Program-made: the position numbers and the translations under genes
In this document: positions 36,814 to 44,498 of the stretch, one piece after another
Numbering within the stretch: position 1 is the stretch's first letter
Layout: each line of letters starts with the position of its first letter
Assembly: GCA_001801995.1 (NCBI GenBank)
Contig: MGZB01000016.1
Location: 62,001 to 126,000 of the forward strand
Origin: Gammaproteobacteria bacterium RIFOXYD12_FULL_61_37
GTDB taxonomy: Bacteria > Pseudomonadota > Gammaproteobacteria > Chromatiales > Chromatiaceae
DNA: 64,000 nucleotides
Direction of reading: 5' to 3'
Notes under the pieces: generated by a model
What the model was told of the DNA's origin: nothing
What the model saw: only the letters and a program-made list of their open reading frames with translations
Databases searched by the model: none

Positions 36814-38217
36814 ATGAATCCGACCACAAGTGACATCAAGAAACCCTGGCGGCCAATCCGCAGGGCCCTGGGCATCCTGGGCCTGGCGGCGGGACTCACC
36901 CTGTCTGCGGGCACGGTCCTGGCGGACGTGGGCCAGCCAGAAAAAGCGGACCTGAAGCTCGGCTTCATCAAGCTGACCGACATGGCCCCCCTCGCCATCG
37001 CCTATGAAAAGGGCTGGTTCGAGGAGGAGGGCCTATATGTAACCCTGGAGGCCCAAGCCAACTGGAAGGTGCTGCTGGACGGCGTGATCGACGGCCGCCT
37101 GGACGGCGCCCACATGCTGGCCGGCCAGCCCATTGCCGCCACCATCGGCTTCGGCACCAAGGCCAACATCGTCACTCCCTTTTCCATGGACCTGAACGGC
37201 AACGGCATCACCGTCTCCAACGCCGTCTGGGAACAGATGAAGGCCCATATCCCCAAACAGCCCGACGGCAAGCCCCAGCACCCGATCAGCGCCGCCGCGC
37301 TGAAGCCGGTGGTGGAGAAGTTCAAGGCCGAGGGCAAGCCCTTTAGCATGGGCATGGTCTTCCCGGTTTCGACCCACAACTACGAGTTGCGCTACTGGCT
37401 GGCCGCGGGTGGCATCCACCCCGGCTACTACGCCCCGCAGAAGGGTGACATCACCGGCCAAATCAAGGCCGACGCCCTGCTGTCGGTCACCCCGCCGCCG
37501 CAGATGCCCGCCACGCTGGAGGCCGGCACCATCAACGGCTACTGCGTGGGTGAGCCCTGGAACCAACAGGCGGTGTTCAAGGGGATCGGCGTGCCCGTCA
37601 TCACCGACGTCGAGATCTGGAAGGGCAATCCGGAAAAGGTGTTCGGCATGACCAGGGAGTTCACAGAGAAATACCCCAACACCACGATCCGGCTGGTGAA
37701 GGCTCTGCTGCGCGCTGCCCGGTGGCTTGATGAGAACGAAAACGCCAACCGTCCCGAGGCGGTGAAGATCCTCGCCAAGCCCAATTACGTGGGGGCAGAC
37801 GCCCAGGTAATCGCCAACTCCATGACCGGCACCTTCGAATACGAGAAAGGGGACCAACGCCCCGTGCCTGACTTCAACGTCTTCTTCCGTGGCCATGCCA
37901 CCTATCCCTACTATTCGGACGCCATTTGGTATCTGACTCAGATGCGCCGCTGGGGCCAGATCCCCGAGGCCAAGCCGGACAACTGGTATTTCGAGATGGC
38001 CAAGCAGGTCTACCGGCCCGACATCTACCGCAAGGCCGCTGAGGCGCTGATCGCCGAAGGCAAGATGAAGGCCGAGGAATTCCCAGGGTTCGACAAGGAG
38101 AGCGGTTTCCGTGCGCCGCAGGCCGAGTTCATCGACGGAGTCAGCTACGACGGCAGTAAACCCAATGCCTACATCGACAGCCTCAAACTGGGGCTGAAGG
38201 GGCAGGAGCAGCCGTAA
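36814..38217 (+). CDS. nrtA: NrtA, nitrate ABC transporter substrate-binding protein
   Basis: 467 residues with a signal peptide (hydrophobic run about 18-37, ending GTVLADV) and a CmpA/NrtA-type periplasmic binding domain ([56 protein letters not shown]). It captures nitrate for NrtB/NrtD. The ATG at 36814 has AAAGG nine bases upstream; the longer open frame from 36670 would run through the terminator and is rejected. Confidence 0.9.
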   Translation: MNPTTSDIKKPWRPIRRALGILGLAAGLTLSAGTVLADVGQPEKADLKLGFIKLTDMAPLAIAYEKGWFEEEGLYVTLEAQANWKVLLDGVIDGRLDGAHMLAGQPIAATIGFGTKANIVTPFSMDLNGNGITVSNAVWEQMKAHIPKQPDGKPQHPISAAALKPVVEKFKAEGKPFSMGMVFPVSTHNYELRYWLAAGGIHPGYYAPQKGDITGQIKADALLSVTPPPQMPATLEAGTINGYCVGEPWNQQAVFKGIGVPVITDVEIWKGNPEKVFGMTREFTEKYPNTTIRLVKALLRAARWLDENENANRPEAVKILAKPNYVGADAQVIANSMTGTFEYEKGDQRPVPDFNVFFRGHATYPYYSDAIWYLTQMRRWGQIPEAKPDNWYFEMAKQVYRPDIYRKAAEALIAEGKMKAEEFPGFDKESGFRAPQAEFIDGVSYDGSKPNAYIDSLKLGLKGQEQP

Positions 38218-38283
38218 CCGGCGAACCCGTGGGGTGCGTTGAGATACGAGGCGCATCCCACGGACTGAATCGAGGAAAAAACC

Positions 38284-39255
38284 ATGACAACCTCAGCCAC
38301 AACCGCAGGAACCCCGCGCAACGGCCTCTTCATCGAGGTGGCCGGCCAGCGTTTGGTCCATTTCATCAGCGGGCTGCTGATCCCCACCCTCGCCATCGTC
38401 CTGTTCCTCGGCCTCTGGGGGCTGGGGGCCCGGAATGTACAGACCTCGCTGGGACAACTGCCCGGTCCGGTCAAGGTATGGGGGCAGGTCATCGCCCTCT
38501 ACCAGGAGCACCAGGCGGAGCGGCAGAAGGAGGCGGCCTTCTACCAGCGCCAGGCGGAGCGCAACACAGCGCAGGTGCAAGGGCGCAAATACACCGGCAA
38601 GCCGACCTTCGCCGATCAGATTCTCACCAGCCTGATCACCGTGGCCACCGGGTTCATCCTCGCCTCGCTGATCGCCATCCCGCTGGGCATCCTGTGCGGC
38701 ATGAGTGCCACCCTCTATCAGGCGATGAATCCCCTGATCCAGGTCTTCAAGCCGGTGTCGCCCCTAGCCTGGCTGCCGCTGGTGACCCTGGTGGTCTCGG
38801 CGCTCTATACCAGCGACAACCCGGCCATCCCCAAATCGTTCCTCAACTCGGCGATCACCGTGACCCTCTGTTGCCTCTGGCCCACCATCATCAACACCAC
38901 AGTGGGTGTCGCCGGGGTCAGCAAGGATCTAATCAACGTCAGCCGGGTGCTGCGGCTGGGCTGGCTGACCCGTGTGGTCCGGATCGTCCTGCCCTCGGCC
39001 ATCCCCTTGATGTTCACCGGCCTGCGGCTCTCTCTGGGTATCGGCTGGATGGTGCTGATCGCGGCCGAAATGCTGGCGCAGAACCCCGGCCTGGGCAAGT
39101 TCGTCTGGGACGAGTTCCAGAACGGCAGTTCCGACTCTCTGGCTCGCATCATGGTCGCCGTGCTGGTCATCGGTTTCATTGGTTTCCTGTTGGATCAGGC
39201 CATGCTGGTATTCCAACGCCGGGTGAGCTGGGACAAGGGCGCGGTGCTTCGTTGA
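38284..39255 (+). CDS. nrtB: NrtB, nitrate ABC transporter permease
   Basis: 323 residues with about six membrane segments and the cytoplasmic EAA-type loop near AEMLAQNPGLGKFVWDEFQ. A charged helical insert (about 60-100, rich in Glu, Arg and Gln) follows the first membrane segment. It is 66 bases after nrtA and before the ATPase gene. Confidence 0.9.
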   Translation: MTTSATTAGTPRNGLFIEVAGQRLVHFISGLLIPTLAIVLFLGLWGLGARNVQTSLGQLPGPVKVWGQVIALYQEHQAERQKEAAFYQRQAERNTAQVQGRKYTGKPTFADQILTSLITVATGFILASLIAIPLGILCGMSATLYQAMNPLIQVFKPVSPLAWLPLVTLVVSALYTSDNPAIPKSFLNSAITVTLCCLWPTIINTTVGVAGVSKDLINVSRVLRLGWLTRVVRIVLPSAIPLMFTGLRLSLGIGWMVLIAAEMLAQNPGLGKFVWDEFQNGSSDSLARIMVAVLVIGFIGFLLDQAMLVFQRRVSWDKGAVLR

Positions 39256-39277
39256 ATTCTATTTCGCGCAAAGACGA

Positions 39278-39297
39278 TCGGCCTGAAGGCCGACCTA
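39278..39297. repeat. short palindromic repeat
   Basis: TCGGCCTGAAGGCCGACC is a near-perfect hairpin between nrtB and nrtD, same family as the element at 20929. Confidence 0.6.
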
Positions 39298-39321
39298 TCC
39301 CTTCAAGCTTAAGGTAAAGCC

Positions 39322-40161
39322 ATGAATACATATCTGAGCATCGACCACGTCGGCATCAGCTTTCCCACGACCAAAGGACCCTTGAAGGTGCTCGACGCTG
39401 TCAATCTCCGGGTGGAGAAGGGAGAGTTCATCTCGTTGATCGGGCACTCCGGCTGTGGCAAATCCACCGTGCTGAACATTGTCGCTGGCCTGTTGCAGGC
39501 CACTGAGGGCGGCATCCTCCTAGAGAACCGGGAGGTGAACGAACCGGGTCCAGACCGGGCGGTGGTGTTCCAGAACCACTCCCTGCTGCCTTGGCTGACG
39601 GTATATGGCAACGTTCGTCTGGCAGTGGACCAGGTCTTCAAGCGTACCAAAAGCAAACAGGAGCGCCACGATTGGACCCTGCACAACCTGGAGCTGGTGC
39701 AAATGGGCCATGCCCTGGAGCGCAAGCCCGACGAGATTTCCGGCGGCATGAAGCAGCGGGTCGGTATCGCCCGCGCCCTGGCCATGGAACCCAAGGTCCT
39801 GCTCATGGACGAGCCCTTCGGCGCCCTCGACTCCCTGACCCGCACCCACATGCAGGACTCGCTGATGGAGATCCAGACAAGGCTCAACAATACCGTCCTC
39901 CTGATCACCCATGACGTGGACGAGGCGGTATTGCTCTCCGACCGCATCGTCATGATGACCAACGGGCCTTCGGCGACCGTCGGCAACATCCTCCGTGTCG
40001 ATCTGCCCCGTCCCCGAGACCGCCTGGCCCTGGCGGAGAACCCGACCTACAACCACTACCGGGCCGAGGTGGTGAAATTCCTCCACGAGCGGCATCGAAA
40101 TTCCTCCGGCTCGCGGGAAACGCCAGCGGAATCCCAGCCACGACTAAAAAGGGTGGGCTGA
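39322..40161 (+). CDS. nrtD: NrtD, nitrate ABC transporter ATPase
   Basis: 279 residues. Walker A GHSGCGKST, signature EISGGMKQRVGIARAL, Walker B VLLMDEPFGALD and the switch His in LITHDVDEAV are intact. There is no C-terminal NrtA-like domain, so it is the NrtD type rather than NrtC. Basic low-complexity tail. Confidence 0.9.
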   Translation: MNTYLSIDHVGISFPTTKGPLKVLDAVNLRVEKGEFISLIGHSGCGKSTVLNIVAGLLQATEGGILLENREVNEPGPDRAVVFQNHSLLPWLTVYGNVRLAVDQVFKRTKSKQERHDWTLHNLELVQMGHALERKPDEISGGMKQRVGIARALAMEPKVLLMDEPFGALDSLTRTHMQDSLMEIQTRLNNTVLLITHDVDEAVLLSDRIVMMTNGPSATVGNILRVDLPRPRDRLALAENPTYNHYRAEVVKFLHERHRNSSGSRETPAESQPRLKRVG

Positions 40162-40164
40162 TCC

Positions 40165-41532
40165 ATGAACCGGTCGAATCGCGCCACAACGGAAACCCAT
40201 CCCATGATCCTCGAAAAAACCCGGCTTAGTTTGGGCTACATACCGCTGACCGACTGCGCACCCCTGGTGGTGGCCAGCGAGAAGGGCTTCTTCGAGAAAT
40301 ACGGACTGGAAGTCAATCTATCCAAAGAGACCTCCTGGGCCAGCATCCGCGACAAGCTGGCCATCGGCGTACTGGATGGCGCCCACCTCTTGGCGCCCAT
40401 GGCCCTGGCCAGCCACCTGGTTCCCTCGGCCATCGACAAGCCCTTGGTCACGGCCCTGAGCCTGGATCTCAACGGCAATGCCATCACTCTGTCCAAGGCG
40501 CTCTTTCAACGCCTGCGGGAAATCGATCCCGCCGCAGGACAAGGGACCCTCAGCGCCCTGCCGCTGAGGCGGCTGATCGAGGAAGACCGGCGCCAAGGGC
40601 GACCGCCCCTGACCTTCGCCACGGTCTTTCCCTATTCCAGCCATAATTACCTGCTGCGCTACTGGATGGCCGCTGCCGGTATCGATCCGGACCGGGATGT
40701 GCGAATGATCGTGATACCCCCTTCGCAGATGGTCAATCAACTGCGCAAGGGCGCGGTGGACGGCTATTGCGTCGGCGAACCCTGGAACGCCCTGGCGGTA
40801 CGAGAGGACCTGGGGCGGGTAATCTGCACCAGCGCCGAGATCTGGAACAACCACCCAGAGAAGGTCCTGGGGGTGTGCGAGGAGTGGGCCGAGCAGCATC
40901 CGGCGACCCATCTCGCCCTGGTTTCCGCTCTGCTGGAGGCCCTGCGCTGGCTGGACGAACCGGCCAACCGGCTGGAGGCGGTGGAGCTGATCTCCAGCAG
41001 CATCCACGTGAACGCCCCCGCCGAGGTGGTCCGCATGTCCATGATGGGCACCTTCCAATACGCCCACAACGAATTTCCGCGCAGCCGTCCGGATTTCAAC
41101 GTCTTCCACCGCTACGCGGCCAACTTCCCCTGGCGCTCGCACGCCATCTGGCTCATGACCCAGATGGTCCGTTGGGGACAAATCGATCATCCCTTCGATA
41201 TCCACGAGATAGCCGACCGCGTCTACCGCCCCGCCATCTACCGTCAGGCAGCCGATCGGCTCGGCATCGCGACGCCGCCGGTCGACCGCAAGGCTGAGGG
41301 ATTACACATGACAGCCTGGCCCCTGGAGCAATCCAACGCCCCGCTGACCCTGGGCGCCGATGCCTTCCTCGACGGCAAGCCGTTCGATCCCTCCGATCCC
41401 CTGGGCTACCTGGAGGGATTCGAGACTTCCTGTCCGGCATTCCCCTTGGACGATGATTTAAAGCGGCTCTGGCGCGCCGGGCAGCGGGAATGTCATGCCG
41501 CCGGAATTGAACGCCGGGCATCTGCACTTTAG
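40165..41532 (+). CDS. nasS: cytosolic NrtA-like protein, probable NasS nitrate sensor
   Basis: 455 residues, homologous to the NrtA of this window ([56 protein letters not shown]) but with no signal peptide or membrane segment, so it should stay in the cytoplasm. NasS proteins bind NasT and release it when nitrate or nitrite binds, allowing antitermination. A sensor role therefore fits, given the nasT gene and leader RNA. It is four bases after nrtD; an ATG at 40204 is an alternative start. Confidence 0.75.
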   Translation: MNRSNRATTETHPMILEKTRLSLGYIPLTDCAPLVVASEKGFFEKYGLEVNLSKETSWASIRDKLAIGVLDGAHLLAPMALASHLVPSAIDKPLVTALSLDLNGNAITLSKALFQRLREIDPAAGQGTLSALPLRRLIEEDRRQGRPPLTFATVFPYSSHNYLLRYWMAAAGIDPDRDVRMIVIPPSQMVNQLRKGAVDGYCVGEPWNALAVREDLGRVICTSAEIWNNHPEKVLGVCEEWAEQHPATHLALVSALLEALRWLDEPANRLEAVELISSSIHVNAPAEVVRMSMMGTFQYAHNEFPRSRPDFNVFHRYAANFPWRSHAIWLMTQMVRWGQIDHPFDIHEIADRVYRPAIYRQAADRLGIATPPVDRKAEGLHMTAWPLEQSNAPLTLGADAFLDGKPFDPSDPLGYLEGFETSCPAFPLDDDLKRLWRAGQRECHAAGIERRASAL

Positions 41533-41542
41533 GAGCAAATTG

Positions 41543-43978
41543 ATGAACAAAAAGCGACTGGTACTGATCGGCAACGGCATGGCGGGTATACGCGCCATCG
41601 AGGAGCTGCTTAAGCTGGCCCCGGAGATCTACGAGATCACCGTCTTCGGCGCCGAACACCACCCCAATTACAACCGCATTCTGCTGTCGCCGGTCCTGGC
41701 GGGGGAGAAATCCTTCGACGACATCATCCTCAACAGCCGGGAATGGTACGAGCAGAACGGCATTCGTCTGCATACCGGCGATCCGGTCCAGGAGATCGAC
41801 CGGGTCAGACGCAAGGTGAGGACCGTCTCGGGAATCGAGACGGATTACGACCGGCTGCTGATCGCCACCGGCTCGACCCCCTTCATTATCCCCGTACCGG
41901 GCGCCAGCCTAGAGGGTGTCATCGGCTTTCGCGACATACGCGACGTGGAACTGATGCTGGCGGCTGCCAAGAGCCATAAGAAGGCGGTCGTCATCGGCGG
42001 CGGCCTGCTTGGGCTGGAGGCGGCCAACGGCCTGATGAAGCAGGGAATGGAAGTGACAGTGGTCCACCTGCTCGACAGCCTGATGGAGCGCCAGCTCGAC
42101 AAGCCTGCCGCAGCCATGCTCAAGGCATCCCTGGAGGAGACAGGCATGCGCTTCCTGATGGAGGCCCAGACGGCCGCCATCCTGGGCAACCAGCGGGTGA
42201 CCGGCATCCGGTTTGCCGACGGCAGCGAGATGGAAACCGACCTGGTGGTGATGGCCGTGGGCATCCGCCCCAGCATCGAACTGGCGCAACGGGCAGGCAT
42301 CCGGTGCGAGCGGGGCATACTGGTGGACGACTGTCTCCAGACCTTCGATCCCAGCATCTACGCCCTGGGTGAATGCGTGCAGCACCGGGGCCAGTGTTTT
42401 GGCCTGGTGGCCCCCCTGTTCGAACAGGCCAAGGTCTGCGCCAACCACCTGGCGGGGCTCGGTTATGGGCGGTACACAAGCTCGGTGACCGCCACCAAGC
42501 TCAAGGTAACTGGTATCGATCTCTTCTCCGCCGGGGATTTCCAGGGCAGCGACGGAAGTGAGGAAATCCTGCTGCGCGACCCGTCCGGCGGCATCTACAA
42601 GAAGCTGGTAATCCGGGATGACCGGATCGCCGGCGCCGTGCTCTACGGCGACACCATCGACGGGGCTTGGTATTTTCAGCTCATGCGCGAAGGACGGGAC
42701 ATCGCCGATATCCGTGACCGGCTGCTGTTCGGCGAGGCCCATCTGGGGGACTCCGGTCACGGCGGCCAGAGCAAGGCATCCACCCTGAGCGACGATGCCC
42801 AAGTCTGCGACTGCAACGGCGTCTGCAAGGGGACCATCGTCAAGGCCATCACCACCAAAGGTCTATTCACCCTGGATGAAGTCAAGGCCCACACCAAGGC
42901 CGCCGCCTCCTGCGGCTCTTGCACCGGGCTGGTGGAACAGATCCTGGCCGACACATTGGGCAGCGATTACTCGACGCCGGAACTGAAACCCCTCTGCAAA
43001 TGCACCGACGCAACCCACGACGCTGTGCGCCAAGCCATCCGCGAACAGCACCTGACCTCCCTGGGAGCGGTCTTCGAGGCCCTTGCCTGGCGCCGCCCCG
43101 ACGGCTGTCCGGCCTGCCGTCCGGCCATAAACTATTACCTGATCGCCACTTGGCCAGGGGAGGCCAGAGACGATCCCCAGTCACGCTTCATCAATGAGCG
43201 GGCTCACGGCAACATCCAGAAGGATGGCAGCTTCTCGGTGATCCCGCGCCTCTGGGGCGGCCGTGCCACCCCGGATGAGCTGCGCGCCATCGCGGACGCC
43301 GCCGAGCGCTTCCACGTCGGAGAGGTCCATCTCACCGGCGGCCAGCGCATCAATCTGCTGGGACTGAAAAAAGAGCAATTGCCTGCCATCTGGGCCTTCC
43401 TCGGCGAGAGGGGGCTGGTCTCGGGCCACGCCTACGGCAAGGCCCTGCGCACGGTGAAGACCTGCGTCGGTTCCACCTGGTGCCGTTTCGGCACCCAGGA
43501 CTCCACCGGCATGGGGATCGAGCTGGAGCAGATGACTTGGGGCTCATGGATGCCGCACAAGTTCAAGATGGCTGTCTCCGGCTGCCCCCGCAACTGCGCC
43601 GAGGCCACCATAAAGGACTTCGGCGTGGTGGCCATCGACTCCGGCTGGGAGTTGCACATCGGCGGAAACGGCGGCGTCAAGGTCCGCGCTACCGACCTGC
43701 TGTGCCGGGTTAAGAGTACCCAAGAGGTCAAGGCATACTGCGCCGCCTTCATCCAGCTCTACCGCGAGGAAGCGCGCTACCTGGAACGCACGGCCCCCTG
43801 GCTGGAGCGGGTTGGACTCTCCTACGTCAAGCAGCGTCTTCTGGAAGACGAAATGGGCCGGAACGCCCTGGCTAAGCGCTTCCATGAATCCCAGCGGATC
43901 GCCAAGCAAGACCCCTGGCGCGAACGGGCCGAGGGTAGAGAGGCCCACGAGTTCGAGCCCCTGAAGATCCTGGGCTGA
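41543..43978 (+). CDS. nirB: NirB, NADH-dependent assimilatory nitrite reductase large subunit
   Basis: 811 residues reducing nitrite to ammonium in the cytoplasm. Order: FAD/NAD-binding reductase (LVLIGNGMAGIRAIEELL, LLIATGSTPF, VVIGGGLLGLEAANGL), BFD-type [2Fe-2S] domain (CDCNGVCKGTIV ... CGSCTGL), ferredoxin-like half domain and the sirohaem/[4Fe-4S] domain with TCVGSTWCRFG and SGCPRNCAEA. The ATG at 41543 has AGGAG seven bases upstream. Partner of NirD. Not to be confused with the dissimilatory NirS system. Confidence 0.93.
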   Translation: MNKKRLVLIGNGMAGIRAIEELLKLAPEIYEITVFGAEHHPNYNRILLSPVLAGEKSFDDIILNSREWYEQNGIRLHTGDPVQEIDRVRRKVRTVSGIETDYDRLLIATGSTPFIIPVPGASLEGVIGFRDIRDVELMLAAAKSHKKAVVIGGGLLGLEAANGLMKQGMEVTVVHLLDSLMERQLDKPAAAMLKASLEETGMRFLMEAQTAAILGNQRVTGIRFADGSEMETDLVVMAVGIRPSIELAQRAGIRCERGILVDDCLQTFDPSIYALGECVQHRGQCFGLVAPLFEQAKVCANHLAGLGYGRYTSSVTATKLKVTGIDLFSAGDFQGSDGSEEILLRDPSGGIYKKLVIRDDRIAGAVLYGDTIDGAWYFQLMREGRDIADIRDRLLFGEAHLGDSGHGGQSKASTLSDDAQVCDCNGVCKGTIVKAITTKGLFTLDEVKAHTKAAASCGSCTGLVEQILADTLGSDYSTPELKPLCKCTDATHDAVRQAIREQHLTSLGAVFEALAWRRPDGCPACRPAINYYLIATWPGEARDDPQSRFINERAHGNIQKDGSFSVIPRLWGGRATPDELRAIADAAERFHVGEVHLTGGQRINLLGLKKEQLPAIWAFLGERGLVSGHAYGKALRTVKTCVGSTWCRFGTQDSTGMGIELEQMTWGSWMPHKFKMAVSGCPRNCAEATIKDFGVVAIDSGWELHIGGNGGVKVRATDLLCRVKSTQEVKAYCAAFIQLYREEARYLERTAPWLERVGLSYVKQRLLEDEMGRNALAKRFHESQRIAKQDPWRERAEGREAHEFEPLKILG

Positions 43979-43993
43979 GCGTCTGGCCGCAGG

Positions 43994-44009
43994 CCGGCCT
44001 CCAGGCCGG
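43994..44009. repeat. GC-rich palindrome between nirB and nirD
   Basis: CCGGCCTCCAGGCCGG forms a perfect 7-bp stem with a 2-nt centre. No T-run follows, so it is not a terminator. Confidence 0.5.
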
Positions 44010-44045
44010 TAACAGCGCCTTTAGAAACAAACGATGAGGTGAAAC

Positions 44046-44378
44046 ATGAAGACTGAATGGATCGAAATCGGCCGGGCTGAAGACATTCCCCGCCAGGGTG
44101 CCCGCGTGGTGAAGACGGACAAGGGTGACATCGCGGTGTTCCGCACGGCGGAGGACGAGATCTACGCCATCCGCAACTGCTGCCCTCACAAGGGCGGCCC
44201 CCTGTCGGAGGGGATCGTCTATGGCGCTACCGTCGCCTGCCCCCTGCACAACCTGAGCCTGGATCTGAAGACCGGCCAGGCCGTCGCCCCCGACGATGGC
44301 TGCGTGACGACCTACCCCGTGCTGCTGGAGGGTGGATTGATCTACCTCGATTTCTCCTCCAGGGAACCGGCGGCCTGA
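44046..44378 (+). CDS. nirD: NirD, nitrite reductase small subunit (Rieske type)
   Basis: 110 residues with a Rieske [2Fe-2S] site: CPHKGGPL and CPLHNLSLDLKTG (Cys-X-His and Cys-X2-His). It partners NirB. Located 67 bases after nirB with a GATGAGGTGA ribosome region. Confidence 0.9.
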   Translation: MKTEWIEIGRAEDIPRQGARVVKTDKGDIAVFRTAEDEIYAIRNCCPHKGGPLSEGIVYGATVACPLHNLSLDLKTGQAVAPDDGCVTTYPVLLEGGLIYLDFSSREPAA

Positions 44379-44469
44379 GCCGTGGCAAGTCGGCCTTTGA
44401 CCTCCAGGGAGGGAGGAAATGCAGAAGGTTTGCAAGAACAAACCCTGCCATGCCGGCATCAGACGCTGT

Positions 44470-44493
44470 TGTCGGGCTGAAACCCGACCTACA
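44470..44493. repeat. short palindromic repeat
   Basis: GTCGGGCTGAAACCCGAC forms a hairpin, flanked by TGT and CTACA; a relative of elements at 20929 and 39278. The 120 bp between nirD and nasA holds this element and no gene. Confidence 0.6.
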
Positions 44494-44498
44494 CATAG

